Origin: Solirubrobacteraceae bacterium
GTDB taxonomy: Bacteria > Actinomycetota > Thermoleophilia > Solirubrobacterales > Solirubrobacteraceae
Reading direction: 5' to 3'
NCBI GenBank assembly: GCA_030447275.1
Contig: JAUJPF010000009.1
Location: 1-64,000, forward strand
DNA length: 64,000 nucleotides
Under the pieces are notes generated by a model. The model was not told where the DNA came from, did not search any database, and worked only from the letters and a program-made list of their open reading frames with translations. Shown piece by piece: positions 56,042 through 64,000 of the stretch. Numbering within the stretch: the stretch's first letter is position 1; each line of letters starts with the position of its first letter. A program made the position numbers and the translations under genes.

Positions 56042-56255
56042 CGCGCGAGCCGCTCTTCGAGCACCGGCTCGACCTGGCCGGCCGCTCGACCCGCGTGCTC
56101 GAGCTGGAGGGAACCGGCGCGCCCGCCGTCCTCCTCCACGGCTTCGCCGACTCGGCCCCCGCTCGGCCAAGCGGACGACGTGGCGCTACGTCGACGAGTT
56201 CTTCGTCGCCCACGGCAATGGCGCGCTGGGCGAGCACGCTCCGCTCGCCGCGTGA
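56038..56255 (+). pseudogene. Remnant of an alpha/beta hydrolase
   Basis: The first 41 codons (TREPLFEHRLDLAG, then VLELEGTGAPAVLLHGFADSA) match the opening of an alpha/beta hydrolase up to the oxyanion HG motif. The sequence then jumps to an unrelated-looking frame that reads TTWRYVDEFFVAHGNGALGEH before a TGA at 56255. The GxSxG nucleophile and the whole core are absent. I read this as the two ends of a hydrolase gene joined by an internal deletion; the C-terminal part could belong to another gene. Confidence 0.6.
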
Positions 56256-56301
56256 AAGGCGTCTTGCGGCCCCGCACGCGCGCGTGAGTACGCTCGCAAC
56301 C

Positions 56302-57303
56302 GTGAGACTTCGACGCGCGATCGCGCTGTCCTTCCTCGCGCCGGCGCTCGCCGTCGCGCCGGCGACCGCCCAGGAGCCGCCGCTCGAGGAGCGCCAGATC
56401 ATCGCGCCGGGCGTGAAGGCGGGCGGGATCGACGTCGGCGGCCAGAGCGTCGCCCAGGCCGCGCAGAGCCTCGACCTCGCGCTGCGCCCGCACGTCGAGC
56501 GGCCGGTGCTCGTGAAGTCGGCGGGGCGGGAGTTCGAGCTCACCGCCGCGCAGGCGAGAATCAAGTTCGACCCGCTGCGGACGGCCAAGCGCGCGTACTA
56601 CGAGGGCCGCGACAAGGGCCCGGGCGTCGAGGTCGAGCTCGCGCTCAAGCACAGCGACGACCGCGTCCGCGCGTTCGCCGAGCGCGTCGACCGCGAGGTC
56701 TCGCGCAGGCCGCGCAACGCGAGCGTGCGCATCACGCTGACGCGCGTCTTCTTGCGCAAGGGGAAGAGCGGGCGCACGATCAACGAGCACCAGCTCGCGC
56801 GCACGATCGACAAGCTGCTCGCCGACCCGGACCGCAACCGCGAGGTCCGCGCGAAGCTCAACCCCGACCGCCCGGCGGTGCGCTCGCGCGACATGCGCCG
56901 CCGCTACAACACGGTCGTCACCGTCGACCGCGACCATCTCGTCCTGCGGCTGTTCAAGGGCCTGCGCCACCGCGAGACCTACGACATCGCGATCGGCTCG
57001 GCGGGCTTCGACACGCCCGCCGGCCTCTTCAGCGTCCAGAGCAAGCAGGTCAACCCCGCGTGGCACGCGCCGAACCGGCCGTGGGCGGGCAGCTACGCGG
57101 GCCGCACGATCCCCGGCGGCGCGCCCGACAACCCGCTCAAGGCGCGGTGGCTCGGCGTCAGCGGCTCGGTGGGGATCCACGGCACGGCGGAGGAGTGGTC
57201 GCTCGGCACCCGCGCCTCGCACGGCTGCATCCGCATGCGCGTCTCCGACGTGATCGAGCTGTACCGCCGCGTCCCGATGGGGACGCCGGTCCTCATCAGA
57301 TAG
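56302..57303 (+). CDS. L,D-transpeptidase (YkuD) with peptidoglycan-binding-like N domain
   Basis: The 333-residue protein has a signal peptide (MRLRRAIALSFLAPALAVAPATAQ), an N-terminal PG_binding_4/VanW-like domain (GIDVGGQSVAQAAQSLDLAL) and a C-terminal YkuD domain with HGTAEEWSLGTRASHGCIRM, where the Ser-His-Gly-Cys holds the catalytic cysteine. It would form 3-3 peptidoglycan cross-links or attach proteins in the wall. GTG at 56302 is chosen. Its last eight bases overlap the convergent Fur gene. Confidence 0.92.
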   Translation: MRLRRAIALSFLAPALAVAPATAQEPPLEERQIIAPGVKAGGIDVGGQSVAQAAQSLDLALRPHVERPVLVKSAGREFELTAAQARIKFDPLRTAKRAYYEGRDKGPGVEVELALKHSDDRVRAFAERVDREVSRRPRNASVRITLTRVFLRKGKSGRTINEHQLARTIDKLLADPDRNREVRAKLNPDRPAVRSRDMRRRYNTVVTVDRDHLVLRLFKGLRHRETYDIAIGSAGFDTPAGLFSVQSKQVNPAWHAPNRPWAGSYAGRTIPGGAPDNPLKARWLGVSGSVGIHGTAEEWSLGTRASHGCIRMRVSDVIELYRRVPMGTPVLIR

Positions 57304-57727
57304 AGCACCGCGGGCAGCGCCCGCGCAGCACGACGTCGTGCGAGTCCACCGTCCAGCTCAGCCGCTCGGCTAGCCGGCCGATCGCCCGCTCGAGCTCCTC
57401 GTCCTCGTAGGAGGCGACGCTGCCGCAGCGGTCGCAGACGATGTGGTGGTGGTGCTCGCCGCCGGCCAGCGCCGGCTCGTAGCGGACGACGCCCTCGCCG
57501 GCGTCCAGGCGCTGGACCAGCCGCAGCTCGTCGAGGACCTCGAGCGCGCGGTAGACCGACGCCAGGCCGACCTCGGTCCCCTCCGCCCGCAGCGCCTCCT
57601 CGATCTCCTTTGCGCTGAGGCAGCAGTGCTGGCGACCGAGCAGCTCGACGACCGTCCGCCGGGCCGAGCCGGCGCGGTAGCCCTCGCGCTCGAGCGTCGT
57701 CAGCGCGTGGTGTGTCCATTCGCTCAC
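57296..57727 (-). CDS. Fur family transcriptional regulator
   Basis: The 143-residue protein has a winged helix (REGYRAGSARRTVVELLGRQ, then EIEEALRAEGTEVGLASVYRALEVL) and a metal/dimer domain with GGEHHHHIVCDRCG and the C-terminal CPRC. Both CxxC pairs of the structural zinc site are present. It is Fur-like, with iron, zinc or peroxide sensing undetermined. It is divergent from the monooxygenase gene with a 47-base gap. Confidence 0.93.
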   Translation of the reverse strand: MSEWTHHALTTLEREGYRAGSARRTVVELLGRQHCCLSAKEIEEALRAEGTEVGLASVYRALEVLDELRLVQRLDAGEGVVRYEPALAGGEHHHHIVCDRCGSVASYEDEELERAIGRLAERLSWTVDSHDVVLRGRCPRCSI

Positions 57728-57774
57728 AGCGGTCAGGTTAGGACCCGCTACAAACAGGATACGTGTCTTACCTC

Positions 57775-59259
57775 ATGCCTCGCATCGCGATCATCGGCAG
57801 CGGCTTCGCCGGCCTCGGCATGGCCATCAAGCTCAAGGAGGCCGGCATCGAGGACTTCGCCGTCCTCGAGCGCGACGACGACGTCGGCGGCACCTGGCGC
57901 GACAACACGTACCCCGGCTGCGCGTGCGACGTGCCGTCGCACCTGTACTCGTTCTCCTTCGCGCCGAACCCGGAGTGGAGCAGCACGTTCTCGCCGCAGC
58001 GCGACATCCAGGCCTACCTCCAGCGCTGCGCGCGCGACTTCGGCGTCTACCCGCACATCCGCTTCGGCTGCGAGGTCACGGCGGCGGCGTGGGACGACGA
58101 CGCCCAGCGCTGGCGGCTCGAGACGACGCAGGGCGAGATCGCCGCGAACGTCGTCGTCGCCGCGCCCGGCCCGCTGAGCGAGCCGTCGCTGCCCGACGTC
58201 CCCGGGCTCGACCGCTTCCAGGGCACGGCGTTCCACTCGGCCCGCTGGGACCACGATCACGACCACGACGGCGAGCGCGTCGCGGTGATCGGCACGGGCG
58301 CCTCGGCGATCCAGTTCGTGCCCGAGATCCAGCCGCGGGTCGGCAGGCTCCACGTCTTCCAGCGCACGCCGCCGTGGATCGTGCCCAAGCGCGCCCGGCC
58401 GCTGACCGCGCTCGAGCGGCGCGTCTACCGCGCCGCCCCGCGGGCGCAGCTCGCGATGCGCGGCGCGATCTACTGGGCGCGCGAGTCGTTCGTGCTCGGG
58501 TTCATGAACCCGCGGATCGGCCGCCTCCAGGAGAAGGTGGCGCGCAAGTTCCTGCACACCCAGGTCTCAGACCCGGAGCTGCGCCGCCGCCTGACGCCGG
58601 GGTACCGGATGGGCTGCAAGCGCGTGCTGATCTCCACCGACTGGTACCGCACGCTCACCAAGCCGAACGTCGAGCTCGTGAGCGACGGGATCGCCGAGGT
58701 CCGCGAGCGGTCGGTCGTCGCGCGCGACGGTACGGAGCGCGAGGTCGACACGCTGATCTTCGGCACCGGCTTCCACGTCACCGACCTGCCGATCGCCGAC
58801 TGGGTGCGCGGCCGGCGCGGGACGACGCTCACCGAGGAGTGGGGCGGCAGCCCCGAGGCGTACGTCGGCAGCGCGGTCGCCGGCTTCCCGAACCTGTTCT
58901 TCCTCGTCGGCCCGAACACCGGCCTCGGCCACACCTCGATCGTGTTCATGATCGAGTCCCAGGTCGCGTACGTCGTCGACGCGCTGAAGCACATGGCGGC
59001 GCACGGGGTGGCGAGCGTCGAGGTGCGCGAGGAGGCGCAGCGCGCGTACAACGCAGAGCTCCAGGAGCGCCTGAAGGGGACGGTGTGGAGCAGCGGCGGC
59101 TGCCGCAGCTACTACCTCGACGCCAACGGGCGCAACGCCTCGATCTGGCCGGGCTTCACGTACGGCTTCCGGCGGCGCACGCGGCGCTTCGACCCGCGGT
59201 CGTACGTCGCGCGGACGGCCGCGCCGCAGCGCGAGCCGCTCGGCACCGCGGCCGGCTAG
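57775..59259 (+). CDS. Flavin-containing (Baeyer-Villiger-type) monooxygenase
   Basis: The 494-residue enzyme has the FAD site IAIIGSGFAGLGMAIKLKEAG, the Baeyer-Villiger signature FQGTAFHSARWDHD (FxGxxxHxxxW[PD]) and a NADPH site VAVIGTGASAIQFVPEI. It would insert oxygen into ketones. ATG at 57775 is chosen; GTG at 57763 adds four residues. It is divergent from fur. An acidic run DHDHDHDGE precedes the NADPH site. Confidence 0.92.
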   Translation: MPRIAIIGSGFAGLGMAIKLKEAGIEDFAVLERDDDVGGTWRDNTYPGCACDVPSHLYSFSFAPNPEWSSTFSPQRDIQAYLQRCARDFGVYPHIRFGCEVTAAAWDDDAQRWRLETTQGEIAANVVVAAPGPLSEPSLPDVPGLDRFQGTAFHSARWDHDHDHDGERVAVIGTGASAIQFVPEIQPRVGRLHVFQRTPPWIVPKRARPLTALERRVYRAAPRAQLAMRGAIYWARESFVLGFMNPRIGRLQEKVARKFLHTQVSDPELRRRLTPGYRMGCKRVLISTDWYRTLTKPNVELVSDGIAEVRERSVVARDGTEREVDTLIFGTGFHVTDLPIADWVRGRRGTTLTEEWGGSPEAYVGSAVAGFPNLFFLVGPNTGLGHTSIVFMIESQVAYVVDALKHMAAHGVASVEVREEAQRAYNAELQERLKGTVWSSGGCRSYYLDANGRNASIWPGFTYGFRRRTRRFDPRSYVARTAAPQREPLGTAAG

Positions 59260-59355
59260 AGGTGCAACGTGGCGCGGAGGAACTCATGAGCGATCGCAAG
59301 TCCCTGTGCGATCAGGCGTTGAGGGCAGTAACGCAACGACCCAGGGGGGTCCTCG

Positions 59356-59697
59356 ATGTCCGCCAGCTCTCATCCCATCCGGCTTGTCGCCGCCGCGCTC
59401 GCTCTCGCCGCCTGTCTTGCGCTCTCCGCAGTTGCGGCGCCCGAGGCGCGGGCGGACCGCTGCAACCCGGAGGAGCTGGTCGACCGGGAGCCGATCCTGT
59501 TCGGCCCCGACCAGGGCCCCGTCTGCGACGTCATGCTCGGCATCGTCTATCCCTCGCTCGATTGCGACGCGACGACGCTCCGACGCTGCATCGCCACCCT
59601 CGACGCCGTCGGGACCGCGTACAAGAACGACCAGTGCGTCACCTACGACTTCGCCGGCAGCCAGTACTGCGTGCTGAGTGACACCACCGGCCGCTAG
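59356..59697 (+). CDS. Secreted cysteine-rich small protein
   Basis: The 113-residue product has a clear signal peptide (VAAALALAACLALSAVAAPEARA) and a mature part of about 80 residues with six cysteines (RCNPEE, VCDVM, DCDATT, RCIAT, QCVTY, YCVLS) that could form three disulfides. AGGGGGG precedes the ATG by a few bases. No family is recognised. Confidence 0.72.
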   Translation: MSASSHPIRLVAAALALAACLALSAVAAPEARADRCNPEELVDREPILFGPDQGPVCDVMLGIVYPSLDCDATTLRRCIATLDAVGTAYKNDQCVTYDFAGSQYCVLSDTTGR

Positions 59698-59724
59698 GCG
59701 CGTCATCCGCGCCGTCTCCTCCAC

Positions 59725-60474
59725 CTAGGCGGCGGCGCGGGCGCGCCCGCGGGCCGGCGCGAGCGTGCGCCCGACGATCCGGAACACGTCGGCGTTGACC
59801 GACATGCCGATGTGGCTGCTGCGCACCTCGACGTGCTCGGCGTCCGGGTCCAGGCACGAGCGCCAGTCGACGATGCCGTCGCTGCGCGAGTAGATCGAGA
59901 CGAAGCCGATCGCGCTGGGGAAGGGCTGCTCGGCCTGCTCGCGGGCCAGCTCGCAGCACGCGCCGTGGGTGCAGCCGCGGCCGAACAGGCCGGGCACGCC
60001 GACGGTCCCGAGCACGCCGAGCGCGGTGACCTGCGCGCGCACGAGCGGGTGGACGGCGAGCTGGTCGGTGTGCGGCGAGCCGAGCGTCACGACGCCGCGC
60101 ACGAGGTCGGGCCGGCGCATCGCCAGCCCGCGCGCGAACGTGCCGCCGCGGCTCTGCCCGACGATGGCCACGCTGCGGCCATGGCGCTCGGCGAGCTGCT
60201 CGAGCTCGGCCTCGAGGCGGTCGAGCGCGCGCGTCGCGCAGTCGACGTTGACGCGCATGCGGCTGCGGCACGGCCTGTAGCCGAGGCGCTTCAGCCAGCC
60301 CGCCATGGTCGCCAGCGAGGGGTCGCCGGCGAGGAAGCCCGGCACGAGCAGCACCGGCGAGCCGTCGCCGCGCGGCACGCCCTCGCCGCGCTGGACGGGG
60401 TCGTGCTGGAGCGCGGCGTGCTCGAGTGCGAAGCGTCCCTCGCGCCAGATGGGGATGGCCAGGCTGCGCACCAT
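59725..60474 (-). CDS. Alpha/beta hydrolase, lipase-like
   Basis: The 249-residue protein has PVLLVPGFLAGDPSL (oxyanion region), the nucleophile elbow IVGQSRGGTFARG (GxSxG), an acidic YSRSDGIVDW and the terminal SSHIGMSVN histidine: a complete Ser-Asp-His triad. A cysteine-bearing GCTHGACCEL insert is unusual. No signal peptide is visible from ATG at 60474. The substrate is unknown; it resembles PGAP1/esterase-type proteins. Confidence 0.85.
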   Translation of the reverse strand: MVRSLAIPIWREGRFALEHAALQHDPVQRGEGVPRGDGSPVLLVPGFLAGDPSLATMAGWLKRLGYRPCRSRMRVNVDCATRALDRLEAELEQLAERHGRSVAIVGQSRGGTFARGLAMRRPDLVRGVVTLGSPHTDQLAVHPLVRAQVTALGVLGTVGVPGLFGRGCTHGACCELAREQAEQPFPSAIGFVSIYSRSDGIVDWRSCLDPDAEHVEVRSSHIGMSVNADVFRIVGRTLAPARGRARAAA

Positions 60475-60517
60475 GTCCAAGGGTACGGGCCAGGGCGGCC
60501 GTTGTATCGTCAGAAAT

Positions 60518-61894
60518 GTGACGCCGCGCGCGCGCTTCTCGCCGTCGCCGACGGGCCCCTTCCACGTCGGCGGCGCCCGCACGGCCCTCTTCAACTGGCT
60601 CTTCGCCCGCCACGAGGGCGGCGCGTTCTTGCTGCGCAACGAGGACACCGACCGCGCCCGCAGCTCCGACCACTGGCTCGAGGGGATCCTCGACGGGCTG
60701 CGCTGGCTGGGGATGGACTGGGACGAGGAGATCATGCGCCAGTCCGAGCGCAGCGAGGAGCACCTGGCGGCGGCGCGCCAGCTCGTCGAGGGCGGGCAGG
60801 CGTACTGGTGCGACTGCACGCGCGAGGCGATCGAGGCGAGGAAGGGGCCTGGCGGGGGCTACGACGGCTTCTGCCGCGACCGCGGCCTCGGCCCCGGCGA
60901 TGACCGCGCGATCCGCTTCGCGGTGCCGCGCGAGGGCGCGACGACGGTCACCGACGTGCTGCGCGGCACGCCGACGTTCGAGAACGCGACGATCGACGAC
61001 TTCGTGATCGTCCGCCGCGGAGACGCCCCGATGTTCGTGCTGGCCAACGTCGTCGACGACGAGTTCCAGCGGATCACCCACGTCATCCGCGGCGAGGAGC
61101 ACCTCTCGACGACGCCGAAGTACCTGCTCATCCGGCGCGCGCTCGGGCTCGGTACCGACCCCGCCTTCGCCCACCTGCCGCTGATCGTCAACGAGCGCCG
61201 CGAGAAGCTCTCCAAGCGCCGCGACAAGGTGCAGCTCCTCTCATACCGCGACGAGGGCTACCTGCCCGAGGCGCTGCGCAACTACCTCGCGCTGCTCGGC
61301 TGGGCGCCGCGCGAAGGGGAGGAGATCGCGACGCTCGAGACGATGGTCGAGCAGTTCCGTCTCGAGGACGTCTCGCGGTCGCCGGCGATGTTCGACGTCA
61401 AGAAGCTCAACCACTTCAACGGGCACTACATCCGCGAGCTGGGCGCCGGCGAGTTCGCCGCCGCGGCGCGCCCGTTCGTCGAGCCCGCCGTCGAGCGCTT
61501 CGACCCCGAGCTGTTCACGCAGGTCGCGCCGCTCGCGCAGACGCGCGTCGACCGGCTGGCCGACGTGCCCGAGCTGCTCGGCTTCCTCTTCTCGGACCGC
61601 GTCGAGTTCGACGAGGCGTCGTGGGAGAAGGGCATCGCCAAGAACGAGTGGAGCGCCGACGTGCTGCGCGACGCCGCGGCCGCGTACGTCGAGGCGGCGT
61701 GGGAGACCGAGGCGCTCAAGGACACGACGGTCGCGATCGGCGAGCGCCACGGGCTGAAGCTCGGCAAGGCGCAGGCGCCGATCCGCGTCGCGGTGACGGG
61801 GAGGACGGGCGCCCCCCGCTTGTGCGGGTCGCTCGCGGCCCTGGGCCGCGAGACGACGCTTCAGCGCGTCAACGGCGCGCTCGAGCGCATCTAG
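60518..61894 (+). CDS. gltX: Glutamyl-tRNA synthetase
   Basis: This class I synthetase charges tRNA-Glu. The 458-residue protein has RFSPSPTGPFHVGGARTALF (HIGH-like HVGG), ENRDT-like LLRNEDTDRAR, and the KLSKRRDKV (KMSKS-like) loop. Length is normal. GTG at 60518 is chosen; no RBS of note is seen. argS follows without a gap (TAG then GTG), so the two are one unit. Confidence 0.97.
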   Translation: MTPRARFSPSPTGPFHVGGARTALFNWLFARHEGGAFLLRNEDTDRARSSDHWLEGILDGLRWLGMDWDEEIMRQSERSEEHLAAARQLVEGGQAYWCDCTREAIEARKGPGGGYDGFCRDRGLGPGDDRAIRFAVPREGATTVTDVLRGTPTFENATIDDFVIVRRGDAPMFVLANVVDDEFQRITHVIRGEEHLSTTPKYLLIRRALGLGTDPAFAHLPLIVNERREKLSKRRDKVQLLSYRDEGYLPEALRNYLALLGWAPREGEEIATLETMVEQFRLEDVSRSPAMFDVKKLNHFNGHYIRELGAGEFAAAARPFVEPAVERFDPELFTQVAPLAQTRVDRLADVPELLGFLFSDRVEFDEASWEKGIAKNEWSADVLRDAAAAYVEAAWETEALKDTTVAIGERHGLKLGKAQAPIRVAVTGRTGAPRLCGSLAALGRETTLQRVNGALERI

Positions 61895-63586
61895 GTGGCC
61901 GCGCCGCTCGCGTTCCTGACGGAGGCGCTGCGCGACGCGGCCGCTCGGCTCGGCGCGCCCGAGGACTTCGAGGCGGCGCGGTTCGTGCAGCGCAACCGCG
62001 GCGGCGGCGAGCGCGGCGACGTGCAGGTCAACGCCGCGTTCGCGCTGGCGAAGACGCTGCGGCGCAACCCGGCCGAGATCGCGGCCGAGCTGGCCGGGGC
62101 GATCGACGCGGGCCCGCTGTTCGCGCCGGGCGAGGTGTCGGGCAAGGCGTTCGTGAACTTCCGCCTGCGCGACGAGTGGCTCGTCGAGCGGCTGGCCGCC
62201 GACGTCGCGCTGACCCCCGCGGCCGAGCCGGAGCGCGTCGTCGTCGACTTCTCGAGCCCGAACGTCGCCAAGGAGATGCACGTCGGCCACCTGCGCTCGA
62301 CGATCATCGGCGACAGCGTCTGCCGGCACTTCGAGGCCCGCGGGCACAGCGTCGACCGCGTCAGCCACGTGGGCGACTGGGGGACGCAGTTCGGGATGCT
62401 CATCCGCCACCTCGACGACGTCGCCGACCCGAGCACGCTCTCGATCGCCGACCTCGACGCGCTCTACAAGGAGGCCAAGCGGCGCTTCGACGCCGACGAG
62501 GCGTTCCGCGACGAGGCGCGTCAGCGCGTCGTCGACCTCCAAGCCGGCGAGCCGCGGGCGCGCGAGCTGTGGGAGCTCTTGTGCGAGGGCTCGCGCGCGG
62601 AGTTCCACGAGCTGTACGACCAGCTCGGGGTCGACGTGCGCGAGGTCGGCGAGTCGTTCTACCAGCCGCTGCTCGCGGGCGTGGTCGCCGACCTCGAGGA
62701 GCAGGGTCTCGTCGAGGTCTCCGACGGCGCCAAGGTCGTCTTCGTCGAGGGCTTCACGACGCGCGAGGGCACGCCGCTGCCCCTCATCGTCCAGAAGGCC
62801 GACGGCGGCTACAACTACGCCTCGACCGACCTCGCAGCGATCCGCCACCGCGTCGAGCAGGGCTTCGACCGGATCGTCTACGTCGTCGACCACGGCCAGT
62901 CGCAGCACTTCGAGATGGTCTATGCCGTCGCGCGGCGCGCGGGCTGGCTGCCCGACGACGTCGAGGCCGTGCACGTCCCGTTCGGGCTCGTGCTCGGCGA
63001 GGACGGCAAGCGGCTGCGCACGCGCTCCGGGGACTCCGTTGCACTGCGGTCGCTGCTCGACGAGGCCGAGGAGCGCGGGCGGGCGCTGGCGCACGAGCAC
63101 GGCGCGCCCGAGGACGTCGGCTCCCACCTCGGCCTGAGCGCGATCCGCTACGCCGAGCTGTCGCACAACCGGATGACGAACTACGTCTTCTCGTTCGACA
63201 AGATGGTGTCGCTCGAGGGCAACACCGCGCCGTACATGCTCTACGCGTACGCGCGGATCCGCGGGATCGTCGACAAGGCGCGCGGCGCCGACGAGGTCGC
63301 CGGCGCCGGCGGCGAGCGCCCGCTCGACGACTCCGAGCGCGCGCTCGCCAAGGTGCTCGCCGACTTCGAGGACGTCGTCGACCGCGCGACGGCCGAGTAC
63401 CAGCCGAGCGACGTGTCCGAGTACCTCTTCGCCGTGAGCCAGGAGTTCAACCGCTTCTACGAGCGCTCGCGCGTCGTCAGCGAGGGGCGCGTCGACCCGC
63501 TGCGCCTGCGGCTGTGCGAGGCGACGGCGGGGGCGCTGCGCACCGGGCTCGACCTGCTCGGCGTCCGGGTGCTCGAGCGGATCTAG
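61895..63586 (+). CDS. argS: Arginyl-tRNA synthetase
   Basis: The 563-residue class I enzyme has an N-terminal Arg-tRNA additional domain (FVQRNRGGGERGDVQVNAAF), the HIGH motif as SSPNVAKEMHVGHLRSTI, VGDWGTQFGMLI, and the C-terminal DALR anticodon domain ending RTGLDLLGVRVLERI. GTG directly after the gltX stop is the start. A class-typical KMSKS is not obvious, as in many ArgRS. Confidence 0.97.
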   Translation: MAAPLAFLTEALRDAAARLGAPEDFEAARFVQRNRGGGERGDVQVNAAFALAKTLRRNPAEIAAELAGAIDAGPLFAPGEVSGKAFVNFRLRDEWLVERLAADVALTPAAEPERVVVDFSSPNVAKEMHVGHLRSTIIGDSVCRHFEARGHSVDRVSHVGDWGTQFGMLIRHLDDVADPSTLSIADLDALYKEAKRRFDADEAFRDEARQRVVDLQAGEPRARELWELLCEGSRAEFHELYDQLGVDVREVGESFYQPLLAGVVADLEEQGLVEVSDGAKVVFVEGFTTREGTPLPLIVQKADGGYNYASTDLAAIRHRVEQGFDRIVYVVDHGQSQHFEMVYAVARRAGWLPDDVEAVHVPFGLVLGEDGKRLRTRSGDSVALRSLLDEAEERGRALAHEHGAPEDVGSHLGLSAIRYAELSHNRMTNYVFSFDKMVSLEGNTAPYMLYAYARIRGIVDKARGADEVAGAGGERPLDDSERALAKVLADFEDVVDRATAEYQPSDVSEYLFAVSQEFNRFYERSRVVSEGRVDPLRLRLCEATAGALRTGLDLLGVRVLERI

Positions 63587-63700
63587 ACAGCGGGATCAAA
63601 GCCCGCCCGAGGACTTTGGACAACGGGACAAGGACGTGGCCCCACCCCGCCGTGAGACTGGCCCGCGGATTCCAAGCGCCTCGGGAGCGTGACAAGAAAC

Positions 63701-64000
63701 GTGAAGCTCGTCATCGGCATCGTCCGGCCGGAGAAGGCCAACGACGTCCTGCAAAGCCTGTACCGCGCCGACGTGCGCGGGATCTCGCTCAGCCGCGTGC
63801 AGGGGCACGGCGGCGAGCTCGACCGCGTCGAGACCTATCGCGGCACCACCGTGAAGATGGCGCTCGCCGAGAAGGTCCGGTTCGAGATCGCGGTCTCCGA
63901 GCCGTTCGTCGAGCCGACGATCCAGGCGCTCTGCGAGGGCGGCCGGACCGGCGAGGTCGGCGACGGCAAGATCTTCGTCGTCCCGCTCGAGCGCGTCGTG
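63701..64000 (+). CDS. PII-type nitrogen regulatory protein, 3' end outside window
   Basis: The visible 100 residues are KLVIGIVRPEKANDVLQSLY, RVQGHGGELDRVETYRGTTV (T-loop with the tyrosine that is modified in GlnB/GlnK) and RTGEVGDGKIFVVPLERV (PII signature II). It senses nitrogen and energy state and controls ammonium transport or glutamine synthetase. The start is GTG at 63701 in a 114-base gap after argS. The T-loop form GHGGE is common in some actinobacteria. The gene runs off the right edge. Confidence 0.93.
   Translation, partial: MKLVIGIVRPEKANDVLQSLYRADVRGISLSRVQGHGGELDRVETYRGTTVKMALAEKVRFEIAVSEPFVEPTIQALCEGGRTGEVGDGKIFVVPLERVV

Noticed and set aside
57480-57500. His-run EHHHH in the Fur protein as a purification-tag-like or artificial sequence
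   Set aside because: This is the normal metal-binding region of Fur proteins.
57728-57774. AGGTTAG...CTTACCT as a Fur box between fur and the monooxygenase gene
   Set aside because: Imperfect half-sites about 28 bases apart do not match the 19-base Fur box.
58248-58275. DHDHDHD run in the monooxygenase as a repeat expansion or metal site
   Set aside because: It is a short loop before the NADPH site and keeps the Baeyer-Villiger signature; no sign of repeat instability at the DNA level beyond a few codons.
63587-63700. Hairpin GCGGG...CCCGC after argS as a terminator
   Set aside because: The stem is only five base pairs and no T-run follows.

Overview
The window is GC-rich chromosomal DNA from an actinobacterium. 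I favour the Thermoleophilia/Solirubrobacterales because of the overall gene content: a long Lhr helicase, a TIGR03767-type metallophosphoesterase, a fused PafBC-like WYL regulator, a PII protein with a GHGGE T-loop, and two CIRCE boxes before groES. This is recall-based inference. I saw no rRNA, tRNA, CRISPR array, transposase or phage gene.

Layout. 1-16.4 kb is housekeeping and stress: groES under a promoter flanked by two CIRCE operators, a secreted phosphoesterase, an ASCH protein, two Nudix hydrolases, a Crp/Fnr regulator, an ECF sigma factor coupled to a DUF4349 membrane protein, two lipid or DNA maintenance genes (GDPD, Nei), an MBL hydrolase, a GlcD-like oxidase, an EamA transporter, a YihY protein, and a large Lhr helicase gene that is frame-disrupted and carries a palindromic insert.

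16.4-45.6 kb is a cell-surface polysaccharide locus interrupted by a few unrelated genes (40.2-42.7 kb). It holds the initiating sugar-phosphate transferase, one GT4 and four GT2 glycosyltransferases, two O-antigen ligase/polymerase-like membrane proteins, a Wzz-like protein, a complete flippase and the remnant of a second one, three methyltransferases, two acyl/acetyltransferases, a PhyH dioxygenase, two glycosidase-like proteins, and nucleotide-sugar genes. RmlA and RmlB make dTDP-4-keto-6-deoxyglucose; RmlD leads to L-rhamnose (rmlC is not seen here); the FdtB-like aminotransferase and two FdtA-like cupins point to a dTDP-3-amino-3,6-dideoxyhexose. The stretch from about 28.4 to 33.5 kb looks less GC-rich than its flanks, as expected for exchanged O-antigen-type DNA.

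45.6-64 kb is mixed: a PPOX protein, an Lrp regulator divergent from an EamA exporter, the PafBC-like regulator, a LuxR-type response regulator translationally overlapped by a 64-residue stand-alone HisKA-like protein, GDPD, GNAT, a YhaM-like nuclease, EcsC, an MFS pump, an L,D-transpeptidase, Fur, a Baeyer-Villiger-type monooxygenase, a lipase, gltX, argS and the start of a PII gene.

Recurring features. Genes are packed with ATGA/GTGA/TTGA overlaps, and three genes appear to start with CTG. Five convergent pairs share one CTAG so that both stop codons overlap. Four genes (lhr, the wzy-like gene, a glycosidase, rmlA) are broken by indels; in each case undoing the inferred indels restores a length divisible by three. 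These may be assembly errors or real mutations. The 55-bp perfect tandem duplication in the wzy-like gene, the flippase remnant and the solo HisKA protein are the observations most worth following.
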